Notes: a model not told the origin generated them from the sequence alone. A DNA stretch of 64,000 nt from Palleniella intestinalis (GCF_013166595.1 NZ_JABKKG010000001.1:372001-436000), one strand, 5' to 3'; positions 19,713 through 29,174 are shown, counted from the first letter of the stretch. A program made the numbers and translations.

Positions 19713-21896
19713 TTATTTCTTCAACGCATCAACAAAATGCTGCGCCACCTGACGGAGGAGGTGCTTGCGCGTGTTCCCTCCGAAGATACTGTGGTTGCGG
19801 TTTGTGTAAAGCAGCTCACGGAAATCCTTGTCTGCTTGCACAAGGGCTTCGGTGTACTCGTAAGAGTTCTGAGGATGCACATTGTCGTCTGCCGTGCCAT
19901 GGCAGAGAAGCAGCTCCCCATGGAGCTTTGCCGCCCTTACTATCGGATTCTCGGCATATCCGTCAGGGTTTTCCTGTGGCGTGCGCATGAAACGCTCCGT
20001 ATAGACCGTGTCGTAGAACTTCCAGTTTGTAGGAGGAGCTATGGCAACACCGGCATAGAACACGTCCCTCCCCTCACTCATGGACATCAGTGTGTTGAAA
20101 CCTCCGTAGGACCAGCCCCATATACCAATGTGGTCGGCATCGACATAGTCCTGCTTTGCCAGCCACAGTGCCGCCTCCACCTGGTCCTTTGACTCAAGGA
20201 CACCAAGGTTGAGATATGTGCATTTCTCAAATTCCGCACCACGACAACCAGTGCCACGGCCGTCGACTGTCACAACGATAAAGCCCAAAGAGCAAAGATA
20301 CGCATCGTAGATTGCCCCCTCGCCCATAGAGCCAAGCCGCCAAGAGTCGAGAACCTGCTGTGACGACGGCCCGGAATACTGGTGCATGATGACAGGACAT
20401 TTGCGTGAAGCGCTGCAAGACGGGCGCATCATCCATCCGTTCAGCACAACACCTTCCGAGGTCGTAAACGAGAAGAACTCTTTCTTTGGCATGTCGTACT
20501 GTGCGAGCTTGTCACAAAGGGCCTTATTGTCAACAATGGTTGAAAGAATCTTGCCCTTATTGGTGTTTGATGTGCAGACATACGGTGTGTTACGGTCGCT
20601 CCAAGTGTTGAAATAGTATTTCATTGTGGCAGAGAATGTAGCACTGTTAGTTCCTTCCTTAACAGAAAGCCTTTCTATCTTGCCATTGCGGTGAGCAACA
20701 TAAATGTGGCGTGTCATCGGAGTCGGAGCTGCCTGATAATATATGTCACCTGTCTTGCTGTCAACACCATAGACAGCTGTGACATCCATATTCTCAGGAC
20801 ACACCTTCTGCAACAGTTTGCCATCCATGGAGTAACGGTAGATGTGGCGGAAATTGTCCCTGTCGGAAATCATGATGAAGCCTTTGTCTGTCATGACAAA
20901 ATCGTAAGCCACCTCAGGGATGTACTTGTCCACCTCCTCTTTCATAACCAGCTTGGCAGCTGCCGTGACAGGGTTTGTCGCATAGACACACATCTTGTCC
21001 TGATGACGGTTGAGAGTCACGAACAACACATTCGATGCGTCTGAAGTTTGGAACAAACGGCATATATATCCGTCGGCTTCCAACGGAACCTGCAACTCCC
21101 TTGCTGTTCCGGTCTTCACATCATAACTCCATGCCGTAACCTTGGCGTTGTCGTAACCTGCTTTCGGATATTTATAAGAATAATATCCCGGATAATCCGC
21201 ATAAGCTGCATTTGACGGTTTGAGACCTTTGTACAACTGCAGGTCGTATGTCCTGACATTTGACTCATCGTACTTTATCCAGCATAACTGTGTGCCGTCA
21301 GCATTGAAACAGAGTGAACAAGAGAACCCGAATTCCTCTTCATTCACCCAATCAGGAATACCATTGATTATTTCGTTGCGCTTGCCGTCAAATGTCACCT
21401 GTGTCTCCTTTGCTGCCATCAGGTCATAAAGGAAAATATTATTGTCACGGACATAAGCCACCTTGCTTCCGTCATTACTCCACACCGGTGACTGGCAAGG
21501 CTCAGCTGACAATTTTGTCAGCATGTTGGTGTTGCAATCGTAAACATACCACACTGCCGTGAAAGAGCGGCGGTATATGTACTTTATTTCCGTTGCAACC
21601 AGCATCTTATTGCCACTTGGGGACATGACAAACGACTCTGCCTTATCGACCTTGCCACCTTTTGCCGCAGCCGGGTCAAACAACACTCCCGCTTGCTTGC
21701 CATTCTTGAAATTATATGACAGCACCTTTCCCTTCACCAGACAAGCATAATGCTCTCCGTCAGGCAATGGAGTGACAGACATTTGACGCTCAGCACGGAA
21801 TTTCCCGCTGACAGCATCTTCCAGTGTAAATGGCGTACCGGCAAATGCCGACACGCCAATCATAATAAATATTAATGAAATAAGTGATTTTCTCAT
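19713..21896 (-). CDS. Dipeptidyl peptidase IV, S9 family
   Basis: A 727-residue secreted serine peptidase that removes X-Pro or X-Ala dipeptides from peptide N-termini. Signal peptide residues 1-19 are followed by an eight-bladed propeller (DPPIV N-terminal region) carrying the substrate-amine-binding NEEEFGFS. The alpha/beta hydrolase domain has Ser596 in GWSYGGF, Asp670 in HGTADDNVH and His702 in NRNHSIFGG. The double-Glu motif and GWSYGG support DPPIV over other S9 subfamilies. The gene overlaps the upstream GldB-like lipoprotein gene by four bases, indicating translational coupling. Confidence 0.93.
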   Translation of the reverse strand: MRKSLISLIFIMIGVSAFAGTPFTLEDAVSGKFRAERQMSVTPLPDGEHYACLVKGKVLSYNFKNGKQAGVLFDPAAAKGGKVDKAESFVMSPSGNKMLVATEIKYIYRRSFTAVWYVYDCNTNMLTKLSAEPCQSPVWSNDGSKVAYVRDNNIFLYDLMAAKETQVTFDGKRNEIINGIPDWVNEEEFGFSCSLCFNADGTQLCWIKYDESNVRTYDLQLYKGLKPSNAAYADYPGYYSYKYPKAGYDNAKVTAWSYDVKTGTARELQVPLEADGYICRLFQTSDASNVLFVTLNRHQDKMCVYATNPVTAAAKLVMKEEVDKYIPEVAYDFVMTDKGFIMISDRDNFRHIYRYSMDGKLLQKVCPENMDVTAVYGVDSKTGDIYYQAAPTPMTRHIYVAHRNGKIERLSVKEGTNSATFSATMKYYFNTWSDRNTPYVCTSNTNKGKILSTIVDNKALCDKLAQYDMPKKEFFSFTTSEGVVLNGWMMRPSCSASRKCPVIMHQYSGPSSQQVLDSWRLGSMGEGAIYDAYLCSLGFIVVTVDGRGTGCRGAEFEKCTYLNLGVLESKDQVEAALWLAKQDYVDADHIGIWGWSYGGFNTLMSMSEGRDVFYAGVAIAPPTNWKFYDTVYTERFMRTPQENPDGYAENPIVRAAKLHGELLLCHGTADDNVHPQNSYEYTEALVQADKDFRELLYTNRNHSIFGGNTRKHLLRQVAQHFVDALKK

Positions 21897-22672
21897 TGTT
21901 CAAGTATTTTTCTCAAAGTATAATCCGGATGTTTCTTGTGGAACTCCTCAACCTTGTGAGTGTCAGGAGTGTCGTAGAAAGGTTTGTCAAGAGCCTTATT
22001 GACAACATACATTATTTTCCCTATATAGTTGTCGCGTACTTTCTGCGGAGCTGTCTCAAAATTCTTCAACGGATAAACCGATACAAGATAAAACAACAAG
22101 CAATCCGGCACAATATTCTCCCGTGTCATTGATTTTGTCTGTGATGCCGCATAGTATTTCTTGTAAACAGAATAGTCCGACCCAAGATATTTATCCAGAC
22201 ATATACCAACATTCCCATCTCCGATGATTATGCTTGAGCCAAGCGCTCCTATCTGAGTGTACACTTTTGGTATCTCAAAACCAGAGATCTCATCCTTAAG
22301 GAATGCAAATGCCGATGCCATTTCATCTTTAATGTCATCCATGGCAGCGTACTGCTTCCCTACTTCCAAGATGATGTTTTGAAGGATAGTGTCCTGGTAA
22401 AACTTGAAAAGGCGTTCGTTTATGTCCTCCTGGTCCACATTACCTATCGACAACACGTTCTCAATCAAAGTGCGAGTCTCCATGGGATATTGCGTGTTCA
22501 TCTGCTGAAGCGCAGAGAAATCACCTGTTGTCAAAAACCGGCTCTGTATACGGTCATAACGCTCAATCATCACGTCATCAACAACATCCGCTTTCGGCCA
22601 AAAACTCATCTGACATCCAACAATGGACATCAGGCAAAAAACGGCTATTACTATGTATGATGCTATTCTCAA
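21893..22672 (-). CDS. GldB-like lipoprotein
   Basis: A 259-residue predicted lipoprotein: hydrophobic leader with lipobox IVGC, cleavage before Cys20. The remainder is helical and includes VGICLDKYLGSDYSVYKKYY and a C-terminal HKKHPDYTLRKILEQ, which resemble the GldB family of Bacteroidetes gliding/type 9 secretion lipoproteins. Non-gliding Bacteroidales carry such homologues with unknown roles. It shares an ATGA overlap with the DPPIV gene, so the two are expressed together. The GldB assignment rests on remembered sequence features and is moderately sure. Confidence 0.65.
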   Translation of the reverse strand: MRIASYIVIAVFCLMSIVGCQMSFWPKADVVDDVMIERYDRIQSRFLTTGDFSALQQMNTQYPMETRTLIENVLSIGNVDQEDINERLFKFYQDTILQNIILEVGKQYAAMDDIKDEMASAFAFLKDEISGFEIPKVYTQIGALGSSIIIGDGNVGICLDKYLGSDYSVYKKYYAASQTKSMTRENIVPDCLLFYLVSVYPLKNFETAPQKVRDNYIGKIMYVVNKALDKPFYDTPDTHKVEEFHKKHPDYTLRKILEQ

Positions 22673-22765
22673 ACCTATTTGTTTTTAACTTTTGTACAAA
22701 ATTATATATTTTTATCAATATATCCAAATATTTAGGTAAATATTTCCAAAAATAGTACAAATATC

Positions 22766-23719
22766 CTATAATTTCACACTTGAAATATCCACCAAGTTGT
22801 TAACGATAGCATAAATCGTCAATCCTGCCGGCGAATGAATCTGCAACTTCTTCGCAATGTTCCTGCGATGCGTTATCACCGTGTTGGTGGATATGCACAG
22901 ATGGTCTGCTATTTCCTTGTTTGACATTCCCTGCACAAGTGCCACAATCACATCACGCTCACGTGAAGACAGGCTTTCCTGCACTTTATTACGGTGAATC
23001 ATTCTGGATATCTTCACAGACACATCATCCTGCCTCAGCCTGTTCTCAAGATGGCGGATAGCAGGGATGAAGATATGCTCCTCCACCTCTGCATGTTGCA
23101 CAAGCCATTCCTCATTGTTGAAAATATCATGCAATGCAGCCATCAAAAGATTATTCCGAAGACCGTCAGAAGGAAGATACTTGATGATGATATTCTTCAA
23201 CTCACGCAATTTCCGGTCCGTATTACCATGGTTGCGCAGATATGTGTCAATGGAATACAACGATGAGGTTTTCCCTTCCAGCAGATTCTCTACATAAGGG
23301 AACACTTCCGTCTCCTCATACCGCATGTGCTGATGAATAGAATGGGCATACTCATCATAAATCTTCAGTATCAAGTTTGCGAGACTGTCATTCTCATCCA
23401 AAGCCTGCAGCAACTCCCGACGGATGAAAGGCAACTGGAAATCAAGGTAGTACCTATGGCATGAACGGAGATAATTCAAAAGAGTTTCAATGGATAGTTT
23501 ATCAACATCATCAATTTCCTTAAACCCGTTTATGGAGAAATTCACAAGGGCAAGGAAAGTGTATGTGTCAACCCCTTGCTCCTCGCAAACCTCTTCCACT
23601 GTCTTGTCGCCAAAACCAAGGTTTATGCCGAAACGACCAAGTGACTGAAGGAGATTGTAATTATCACCTATCAGCGTAATCATCCGGTCGTATGCCTCAT
23701 ATATCTTCTGAGTCTTCAT
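22766..23719 (-). CDS. LuxR-type regulator with an N-terminal RIC/YtfE-like hemerythrin domain
   Basis: A 317-residue regulator from the ATG used here; a start 21 codons upstream would overlap the next gene. Residues 1-60 resemble the ScdA N-terminal domain but lack its Cys-Cys pair (NLGFGDKT instead). Residues 80-225 are a hemerythrin four-helix bundle with His88, His131, Glu135, His164, His209 and Glu213, the same set and spacing type as the di-iron ligands of E. coli YtfE. Residues 250-310 are a LuxR helix-turn-helix (LSSRERDVIVALVQGMSNKE). This suggests a di-iron sensor of nitric oxide, oxygen or peroxide directly fused to DNA binding. Targets are unknown. Confidence 0.83.
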   Translation of the reverse strand: MKTQKIYEAYDRMITLIGDNYNLLQSLGRFGINLGFGDKTVEEVCEEQGVDTYTFLALVNFSINGFKEIDDVDKLSIETLLNYLRSCHRYYLDFQLPFIRRELLQALDENDSLANLILKIYDEYAHSIHQHMRYEETEVFPYVENLLEGKTSSLYSIDTYLRNHGNTDRKLRELKNIIIKYLPSDGLRNNLLMAALHDIFNNEEWLVQHAEVEEHIFIPAIRHLENRLRQDDVSVKISRMIHRNKVQESLSSRERDVIVALVQGMSNKEIADHLCISTNTVITHRRNIAKKLQIHSPAGLTIYAIVNNLVDISSVKL

Positions 23720-23771
23720 AATGCCCTTCTCACAATAATCCCCTAAGGGATGAAATGCAGAGATTAGATTT

Positions 23772-24302
23772 TCACTCTGCAATCAGTTCCACGACTTCAT
23801 CCCCAACGCGAGCCGGCTCATGCGCACTGACAAAATCCAAAAGCAGCTTCAGCGCCTTCAGCACAGCATTGCCGATGTTCTCGTCACGTCCCTCGTCATC
23901 CGTGAGTTTCAGAGTAACTTGCTCATCCTTGTTTCCACAAGCCACCCATATCGTACCGACAGGGATGTCGCCTTCAGAACCGGGACCTGCAAAACCTGTT
24001 GATGCCACAGCATAATCCACACCAAGAGTGTTGATTGCTCCGAGCACCATCTGCTTCGCAACTTCCTCACACACAGCAGTGTTCTCTGCGATGACTTCCG
24101 CATCGACACCAAGCACATTGGTCTTCACGTCATCCCAATAGCTGATGATGCCGCCCTTGAAATAGTTTGATGCGCCAGGAACCATTGTTATGGCACTTGC
24201 TATGCCACCTGCCGTGCAACTTTCCGCTGTACCAACGGTTTTATCTGACTCATAAAGCAATGAAAGTAGTTCCTTACTTAGTACCTTGTTTCCAAATTCC
24301 AT
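23772..24302 (-). CDS. pncC: CinA C-terminal-type nicotinamide-nucleotide amidohydrolase
   Basis: A 176-residue stand-alone CinA C-terminal domain, which deamidates nicotinamide mononucleotide to nicotinate mononucleotide in pyridine nucleotide recycling. Diagnostic motifs are TVGTAESCTAGGIASAIT, SYWDDVKTNVLGV, and STGFAGPGSEGDIPVGTIWVAC. The ATG at residue 7 of the longest frame matches the family N-terminus. It precedes the hemerythrin-LuxR gene by about 50 bases on the same strand. Confidence 0.88.
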   Translation of the reverse strand: MEFGNKVLSKELLSLLYESDKTVGTAESCTAGGIASAITMVPGASNYFKGGIISYWDDVKTNVLGVDAEVIAENTAVCEEVAKQMVLGAINTLGVDYAVASTGFAGPGSEGDIPVGTIWVACGNKDEQVTLKLTDDEGRDENIGNAVLKALKLLLDFVSAHEPARVGDEVVELIAE

Positions 24303-24461
24303 AATGTTTGGCATCCGCATCTTTCACTGTCCACTACCACAGAAACAGACTTTAACCTCAGGATGCTATGAGTTTTTTTGTATTTGTTTGTCATTATAAG
24401 TTTAACCATTGTGCTTCTTCCATAATCGTAGTGGCTTCCGGAAGAAACATTATAGCTTATA

Positions 24462-25493
24462 TCACTTGAATGTCACTTTCGAGAATGCAGGAGCATCGAT
24501 ATCACAAAAGTCCTTGTCACGGTATTTATACGTGCCAACAATGCCTATCATGGCTGCATTGTCGGTAGTATAACCGAACTTTGGGATATATATTGTCCAG
24601 CCGAAACGTTTTGCGTAGTCATGGAACGCGTTGCGCAATCCATTGTTTGCAGACACGCCACCAGCCACGGCAATATGCTTTATTCCTGTCTCCTTTGCAG
24701 CCAATTTCAGCTTTTTCATCAGGATGTCGACAATCGTCCATTCCAAGGAAGCTGCAAGGTCCTCCTTGTGATTCTCTATGAAATTCTCGTCTTCCGCCAC
24801 CCATTTGCGCAGATTGTACAAGAAGGATGTCTTCAATCCTGAGAAACTGTAGTCCAATCCCGGTATATGCGGCTCTGAGAACTGAAATGCCTTAGGGTTG
24901 CCCTGGCGTGCGAGACGGTCGATGATAGGACCTCCCGGATAGCCGAGTCCCATAACCTTAGAGCATTTGTCTATCGCCTCTCCGGCAGCATCGTCAATGG
25001 TCTGCCCAAGTATCTCCATGTCATCGTAGGCATTGACCTTCACTATCTGGGAATTTCCGCCACTGACAAGCAGGCACAGGAACGGGAATGGAGGCTGATT
25101 CTCGTCATCATCGCTCTCCTTGATGAAGTGTGCCATTACATGTCCCTGCAGATGATTGACATCAATGAGCGGTATGCCTAACGCCCGTGCCATTCCTTTT
25201 GCAAAATTCACGCCGACAAGCAGTGAACCCATCAGTCCCGGACCACGCGTGAAAGCTATGGCGGAAAGCTCTTCTTTCGCCACATTGGCACGCTTCAATG
25301 CCGCATCGACAACAGGCACAACATTCTGCTGATGCGCGCGTGACGCAAGCTCCGGCACCACTCCGCCGTACTCTTCATGGACAGCCTGCGAAGCTGTCAC
25401 GTTGCTGAGAAGCACACCGTCACGCAGCACCGCTGCCGAAGTATCATCACATGATGACTCTATAGCCAAGATGAATATATGTTTTTCTTCCAT
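24462..25493 (-). CDS. tsaD: tRNA N6-adenosine threonylcarbamoyltransferase
   Basis: A 343-residue ASKHA-fold protein that, with TsaB and TsaE, places threonylcarbamoyl on adenosine 37 of ANN-decoding tRNAs. The start at MEEKHIFILAIESSCDDT gives the canonical N-terminus; the longer frame begins inside spacer. Metal-binding His114 and His118 lie in NHLQGHVMAH, and the phosphate motifs VSGGNSQIV and AVAGGVSANNGLR are present. It follows map by about 30 bases and is probably cotranscribed. Confidence 0.96.
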   Translation of the reverse strand: MEEKHIFILAIESSCDDTSAAVLRDGVLLSNVTASQAVHEEYGGVVPELASRAHQQNVVPVVDAALKRANVAKEELSAIAFTRGPGLMGSLLVGVNFAKGMARALGIPLIDVNHLQGHVMAHFIKESDDDENQPPFPFLCLLVSGGNSQIVKVNAYDDMEILGQTIDDAAGEAIDKCSKVMGLGYPGGPIIDRLARQGNPKAFQFSEPHIPGLDYSFSGLKTSFLYNLRKWVAEDENFIENHKEDLAASLEWTIVDILMKKLKLAAKETGIKHIAVAGGVSANNGLRNAFHDYAKRFGWTIYIPKFGYTTDNAAMIGIVGTYKYRDKDFCDIDAPAFSKVTFK

Positions 25494-25522
25494 GCAAGCA
25501 TTCATTTTCTCACACCAACAAC

Positions 25523-26392
25523 CTAATAGGACAACACCTCTACACCGGTCTCTGTCATCAGAAGCGTATGCTCCCACTGAGCAGAAGGCTGCTCATCCTC
25601 AGAAATAACCTCCCAGCCGAACGGGTCGTCAGCGTCAATAAACACTTTGTAAGTGCCCATGTTTATCATCGGCTCAATGGTGAAGACCATGCCGGGCACA
25701 AGGAGCATGCCACTGCCTTTCTTTCCGAAATGGGCGATGTCCGGCTCTTCATGGAATTTCAGACCCACACCATGACCGCAAAGGTCACGGACCACACCAT
25801 AATGGTATCTGTGGGCATGCTTCTGTATTGCGTTTCCGATGTCGCCTACAAAGCAATAAGGCTTGGCAGCTTCCATTCCTATCTCAAGGCATTCCTTTGC
25901 CACACGCACAAGCTGCTCACACTCCGGGGTGGTCTTGCCACCAACAATGAACATGCGGGATGCGTCGGCATAGTAGCCGTCAAGAATTGTTGTGAAGTCA
26001 ACGTTGACGATGTCTCCCTCGCGAAGTATCTGGTTGGGCTTCGGAATGCCGTGGCATACACATTCATTGACACTGACACACACCGATTTCGGGAACCCTT
26101 CATACCCGAGACATGCAGGGACAGCGTTGTGCTCCTTGCAGTATGCCATGCATATATCGTCAATCTCCTGAGTGGACATGCCCGGACGAATAACTGCAGC
26201 GACAGCATCGAGCACTCCCGTATTAACCACGCCTGCACGGCGTATGCCTTCTATCTGCTCCGGAGTCTTCACCAAGTCACGACTTGGCACACTCTTCGAA
26301 CGGTTCTGCCAATATAGTATCTGTTTGTCCATCTCCGTAAGTTCCTGACCGGGAAGGATAGACCATTTGTGTTTTTTGTTTCCCATAAACAT
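25523..26392 (-). CDS. map: Type I methionine aminopeptidase
   Basis: A 289-residue dinuclear-metal peptidase removing the initiator methionine. The catalytic domain starts near residue 42 (KTPEQIEGIRRAG), after an N-terminal extension of about 40 residues seen in Bacteroidetes forms. Metal ligands lie in NVDFTTILDGYYADASRMF, HGVGLKFHEEPDI and the final EHTLLMTETG. It is the first gene of a probable map-tsaD unit and lies downstream of two tRNA-Pro genes and their terminator. Confidence 0.95.
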   Translation of the reverse strand: MFMGNKKHKWSILPGQELTEMDKQILYWQNRSKSVPSRDLVKTPEQIEGIRRAGVVNTGVLDAVAAVIRPGMSTQEIDDICMAYCKEHNAVPACLGYEGFPKSVCVSVNECVCHGIPKPNQILREGDIVNVDFTTILDGYYADASRMFIVGGKTTPECEQLVRVAKECLEIGMEAAKPYCFVGDIGNAIQKHAHRYHYGVVRDLCGHGVGLKFHEEPDIAHFGKKGSGMLLVPGMVFTIEPMINMGTYKVFIDADDPFGWEVISEDEQPSAQWEHTLLMTETGVEVLSY

Positions 26393-26418
26393 GTATCTCC
26401 ATTAAAGTAGGATAAAAA

Positions 26419-26453
26419 CAAAAGAGACTTAAGCAGTGTGCCTAAGTCTCTTT
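26419..26453 (-). terminator. Terminator after the tRNA-Pro genes
   Basis: On the minus strand AAAGAGACTTA pairs with TAAGTCTCTTT and is followed by TGTTTTTATCC. It separates the tRNAs from map. Confidence 0.8.
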
Positions 26454-26459
26454 GTTTTG

Positions 26460-26534
26460 TCGGGGTACCAGGATTCGAACCTGGGACCCCCTGCTCCCAA
26501 AGCAGGTGCGCTAACCGGACTGCGCTACACCCCG
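26460..26534 (-). tRNA. tRNA-Pro (anticodon TGG), copy 2
   Basis: Acceptor stem CGGGGTG/TACCCCG, anticodon arm CCTGC-TTTGGGA-GCAGG with TGG, T arm CCAGG-TTCGAAT-CCTGG. CCA is not encoded. It is identical to the neighbouring copy. Confidence 0.97.
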
Positions 26535-26561
26535 AATAATCATTTTCCTTTCCAAAACTCG

Positions 26562-26636
26562 TCGGGGTACCAGGATTCGAACCTGGGACCCCCTGCTCCC
26601 AAAGCAGGTGCGCTAACCGGACTGCGCTACACCCCG
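26562..26636 (-). tRNA. tRNA-Pro (anticodon TGG), copy 1
   Basis: Same sequence and fold as the other copy, upstream of it in transcription and separated by 27 bases. Protein-like frames through both genes (for example GYQDSNLGPPAPKAGALTG) are translation artefacts of tRNA. Confidence 0.97.
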
Positions 26637-26838
26637 AAAGGTTTTGTTTTCGCATCATTCAGAAATCATTTCCGAATTGCGAATGCAAAGGTACTGCTTT
26701 TTTATCAATTACGCAAATTATCAAGCGTTTTTTTTACAACCACCTTAATGATTAGACATAAATCAAGCCTTATGCATGCTATACACATTATATTATATAA
26801 TGTTTTGCCAATATTGTCTGAACATTTAGTTGAAAATG

Positions 26839-26870
26839 TTTTCGCCATTCAGATATAATCAGTACCTTTG
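26839..26870 (+). promoter_or_regulatory. Promoter of the DUF4893-like gene
   Basis: TACCTTTG (26863-26870) with a T-rich -33 region (TTTT) 20 bases upstream. The -7 match is good and the -33 is imperfect. Confidence 0.5.
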
Positions 26871-26893
26871 CATTGGAAATTCCCATAACAACC

Positions 26894-27613
26894 ATGACAT
26901 CAAAGATAATTACAAAAGCAATATTAGCCATCGCCACCTTATCGTTGTCACAAAGCACAAGTCTGCACGCCCAAGACAAAAGTGGCGCACAAAAAGAAAT
27001 GCCGGCAAAGGCATTGGAGGAGTCTTATGTCAACCCGTCACTAAGAGGTACAATCTTACATGACGACTACGATGCATTGGTAATGTGCAAGGAAAAGGCA
27101 CTGGACATATTGTCCACACTTGGCGACAGCGACTATGGCATCAAGAACCGCAAGGCTGTCAAGAAACTTCTAAGCCAAAAAGAGCAGGAAATTTCACTTG
27201 AGGATTTACATGGACATCATCGTGTGCGCTCCATACAAGTAAACAACAGCGGAATATTCATCTACCCTTTCTTCGCTTGCCGCTTTACAGAGAAAGACGG
27301 CAAACCATTCTTTGAAAAGACTGCCGGCAGCCAACGCAAATCCGGATTCATATATGCCAACAAGCCAACATACATGATATTCCTTGGCGGATGGTCAGTG
27401 AACGATGAGCCACAAACAGAATACGGAAGCCTGAACTCTGTTGCCGGCACGCTTTACAAGATAAACGAGAACAAACTGATAATGCTGTTTGTCAGGCCAT
27501 ACCGGGATTTTGAAATATACGAATTCACAAAACAGCAGGCAGACCAACCATCTCATTTTCACCGACTTGCAAACAGCAGAGCAAAAGGTGTCACTTTACC
27601 CCACAAAAGGTAA
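26894..27613 (+). CDS. Secreted protein, DUF4893-like
   Basis: A 239-residue exported protein. The ATG at MTSKIITKAILAIATLS is preferred because the signal peptide ending STSLHA starts there. The mature region contains DDYDALVMCKEKALDILSTL and GSQRKSGFIYANKPTYMIFL, resembling DUF4893, a family without assigned function. The C-terminal tail (NSRAKGVTLPHKR) is encoded by the first units of a 22-bp tandem array, so the natural end of the protein may once have differed. It stands alone, convergent with serine palmitoyltransferase. Confidence 0.6.
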   Translation: MTSKIITKAILAIATLSLSQSTSLHAQDKSGAQKEMPAKALEESYVNPSLRGTILHDDYDALVMCKEKALDILSTLGDSDYGIKNRKAVKKLLSQKEQEISLEDLHGHHRVRSIQVNNSGIFIYPFFACRFTEKDGKPFFEKTAGSQRKSGFIYANKPTYMIFLGGWSVNDEPQTEYGSLNSVAGTLYKINENKLIMLFVRPYRDFEIYEFTKQQADQPSHFHRLANSRAKGVTLPHKR

Positions 27614-27670
27614 CGATTCACTATGCGAAAGGTAACGATTTAAACTATAAAGTGATACCTTTTGCACTGC
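27583..27670. repeat. 22-bp tandem array 2, running out of a coding end
   Basis: Units start at 27583, 27605, 27627 and 27649, an exact 22-base period, with AAAAGGTG, AAAAGGTAACG, GAAAGGTAACG and AAAGTGATACC. The first unit and part of the second lie inside the DUF4893-like gene. Confidence 0.75.
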
Positions 27671-27725
27671 CGGTCAAACGTGTATCAAAAGTGACATTCT
27701 ACACCCTACAACCAACAAAAACAAA

Positions 27726-27773
27726 AAAAAACATCTCCTGACACAATGCTCGTTGCAATGTATCAGGAGATGT
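27726..27773 (-). terminator. Terminator of serine palmitoyltransferase
   Basis: On the minus strand ACATCTCCTGA pairs with TCAGGAGATGT and is followed by a run of ten T. It is a strong rho-independent structure. Confidence 0.88.
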
Positions 27774-27832
27774 CACACTATAAACCATGTCCGCTTTCAC
27801 GAACATATTAAAATATATTATGTACTCAAGGA

Positions 27833-29020
27833 CTATTTGATAACACCCTGCTCCACAAATATCTGCTTCAGGATTTCCACCGAGCGGTCAACCTGCTCTT
27901 TTGTATGAGTAGCCATGAGGGCATATCTCACAAGCGTGTCTGTCGGAGCGCAAGCCGGCGGAACGACAGGGTTGATGAACACACCGCGCTCGAAAGCTAT
28001 TGCAGTGATAAGGAATGTCTTCTCCACATCACGCACATAAAGCGGGATGATAGGTGACTCTGTGTCGCCAATCTCGAAGCCCTCTTCCTTGAAACGCTTG
28101 AGGGCGTAGTTTGTCACGTCCCACAATTTCTCTATAATCTCCGGCTCTTCCTTCAGGATGTCAAGAGCTTTCTGCGCTGCCGCTGTTGCCGCAGGAGTGT
28201 TTGACGCTGAGAAGATGTATGTGCGCGCACTATGACGCAGGAAATTGATTGTGTCCCAGTCGCCGGCAATGAAACCGCCGATGGAAGCAAGAGACTTGGA
28301 GAATGTGCCCATGATGAGGTCCACCTCGTCCGTGAGTCCGAAATGGTCGCACACGCCTCGTCCGTTCTTGCCGAACACACCGAGACCGTGAGCCTCGTCA
28401 ACCATGATTGAGCAGTTGTACTTATGCTTCAGCTCCACTATCGCAGGAAGGTTGGCAAGGTCGCCCTCCATGGAGAACACACCGTCGACAACGATAAGTT
28501 TCACAGCCTCATGAGGAAGTTTCTTGAGGATGTTCTCAAGGTCTTCCATGTCGTTATGCTTGTATTTCAACTGCTTTGCGAAACTGAGCCTGCGTCCGTC
28601 CACGATGGAAGCATGGTCACGGTCGTCACAAATGATGTAGTCCTCACGACCACAAACCATGGCAATGACGCCTGCGTTCACGGAGAATCCTGTCGAGAAG
28701 CACAAAGCCTCATCCTTGTGCACGAACTCCGCGAGGTCCTTCTCAAGTTTCACGTGTATGTCAAGCGTGCCATTAAGGAAACGGCTGCCGGCACAACCTG
28801 TGCCATACTTGTCTATCGCAGCCTTGGCTGCCTCGCAAATGCGGTTGTCGCCGACAAGACCTGTATATGCGTTTGAGCCGAACATAAGCACCTTATGGCC
28901 TCCCATCTCCACTTCTGTACCCTGTCTGCCGAGTATCTCACGGAAATAAGGATACACACCTGCCTCCATGAATTTCTGTGGAAGGCGATAACTCTTGAAT
29001 TTTTCTGCTAACTGTCCCAT
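27833..29020 (-). CDS. spt: Serine palmitoyltransferase (alpha-oxoamine synthase)
   Basis: A 395-residue PLP enzyme condensing serine with a fatty acyl thioester to form 3-ketosphinganine, the first step of Bacteroidetes sphingolipid synthesis. The start at MGQLAEKFKSYRLPQKF matches Bacteroides SPT; 70 upstream codons are spacer. The PLP lysine is Lys242 in TFSKSLAS, cofactor contacts are His136 in DRDHAS and DEAHGLG (208-214), and GTGCAGSRFLNG fits the family. The related glycine C-acetyltransferase cannot be fully excluded, but the N-terminus and the divergent lipid kinase neighbour support SPT. A TACCTTTG box lies on the minus strand at 29064-29071. Confidence 0.88.
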   Translation of the reverse strand: MGQLAEKFKSYRLPQKFMEAGVYPYFREILGRQGTEVEMGGHKVLMFGSNAYTGLVGDNRICEAAKAAIDKYGTGCAGSRFLNGTLDIHVKLEKDLAEFVHKDEALCFSTGFSVNAGVIAMVCGREDYIICDDRDHASIVDGRRLSFAKQLKYKHNDMEDLENILKKLPHEAVKLIVVDGVFSMEGDLANLPAIVELKHKYNCSIMVDEAHGLGVFGKNGRGVCDHFGLTDEVDLIMGTFSKSLASIGGFIAGDWDTINFLRHSARTYIFSASNTPAATAAAQKALDILKEEPEIIEKLWDVTNYALKRFKEEGFEIGDTESPIIPLYVRDVEKTFLITAIAFERGVFINPVVPPACAPTDTLVRYALMATHTKEQVDRSVEILKQIFVEQGVIK

Positions 29021-29141
29021 TTTATTATAGGTATACTTTCGTATAATATTATTTTTCTGTATGCAAAGGTACAAAAAAACTTTAATAAAGTACACAAAGG
29101 AGTGAAAAAAGTGCATTTCATGTAAAAATATTTTATATTCC

Positions 29142-29174
29142 ATTGCATAATTCTCTGATTTTTTCGTAATTTTG
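29142..29174 (+). promoter_or_regulatory. Promoter of the lipid kinase gene
   Basis: ATTG (29142-29145), 21 bases, TAATTTTG (29167-29174). It lies back to back with the SPT promoter in a 212-base divergent spacer. Confidence 0.65.

Noticed and set aside
26269-26858. Open frames on both strands across 26.3-26.9 kb with repeated SGCSAVRLAHLLWEQ and GYQDSNLGPPAPKAG
   Set aside because: They are translations of the two tRNA-Pro genes and their spacer, a well-known annotation artefact.
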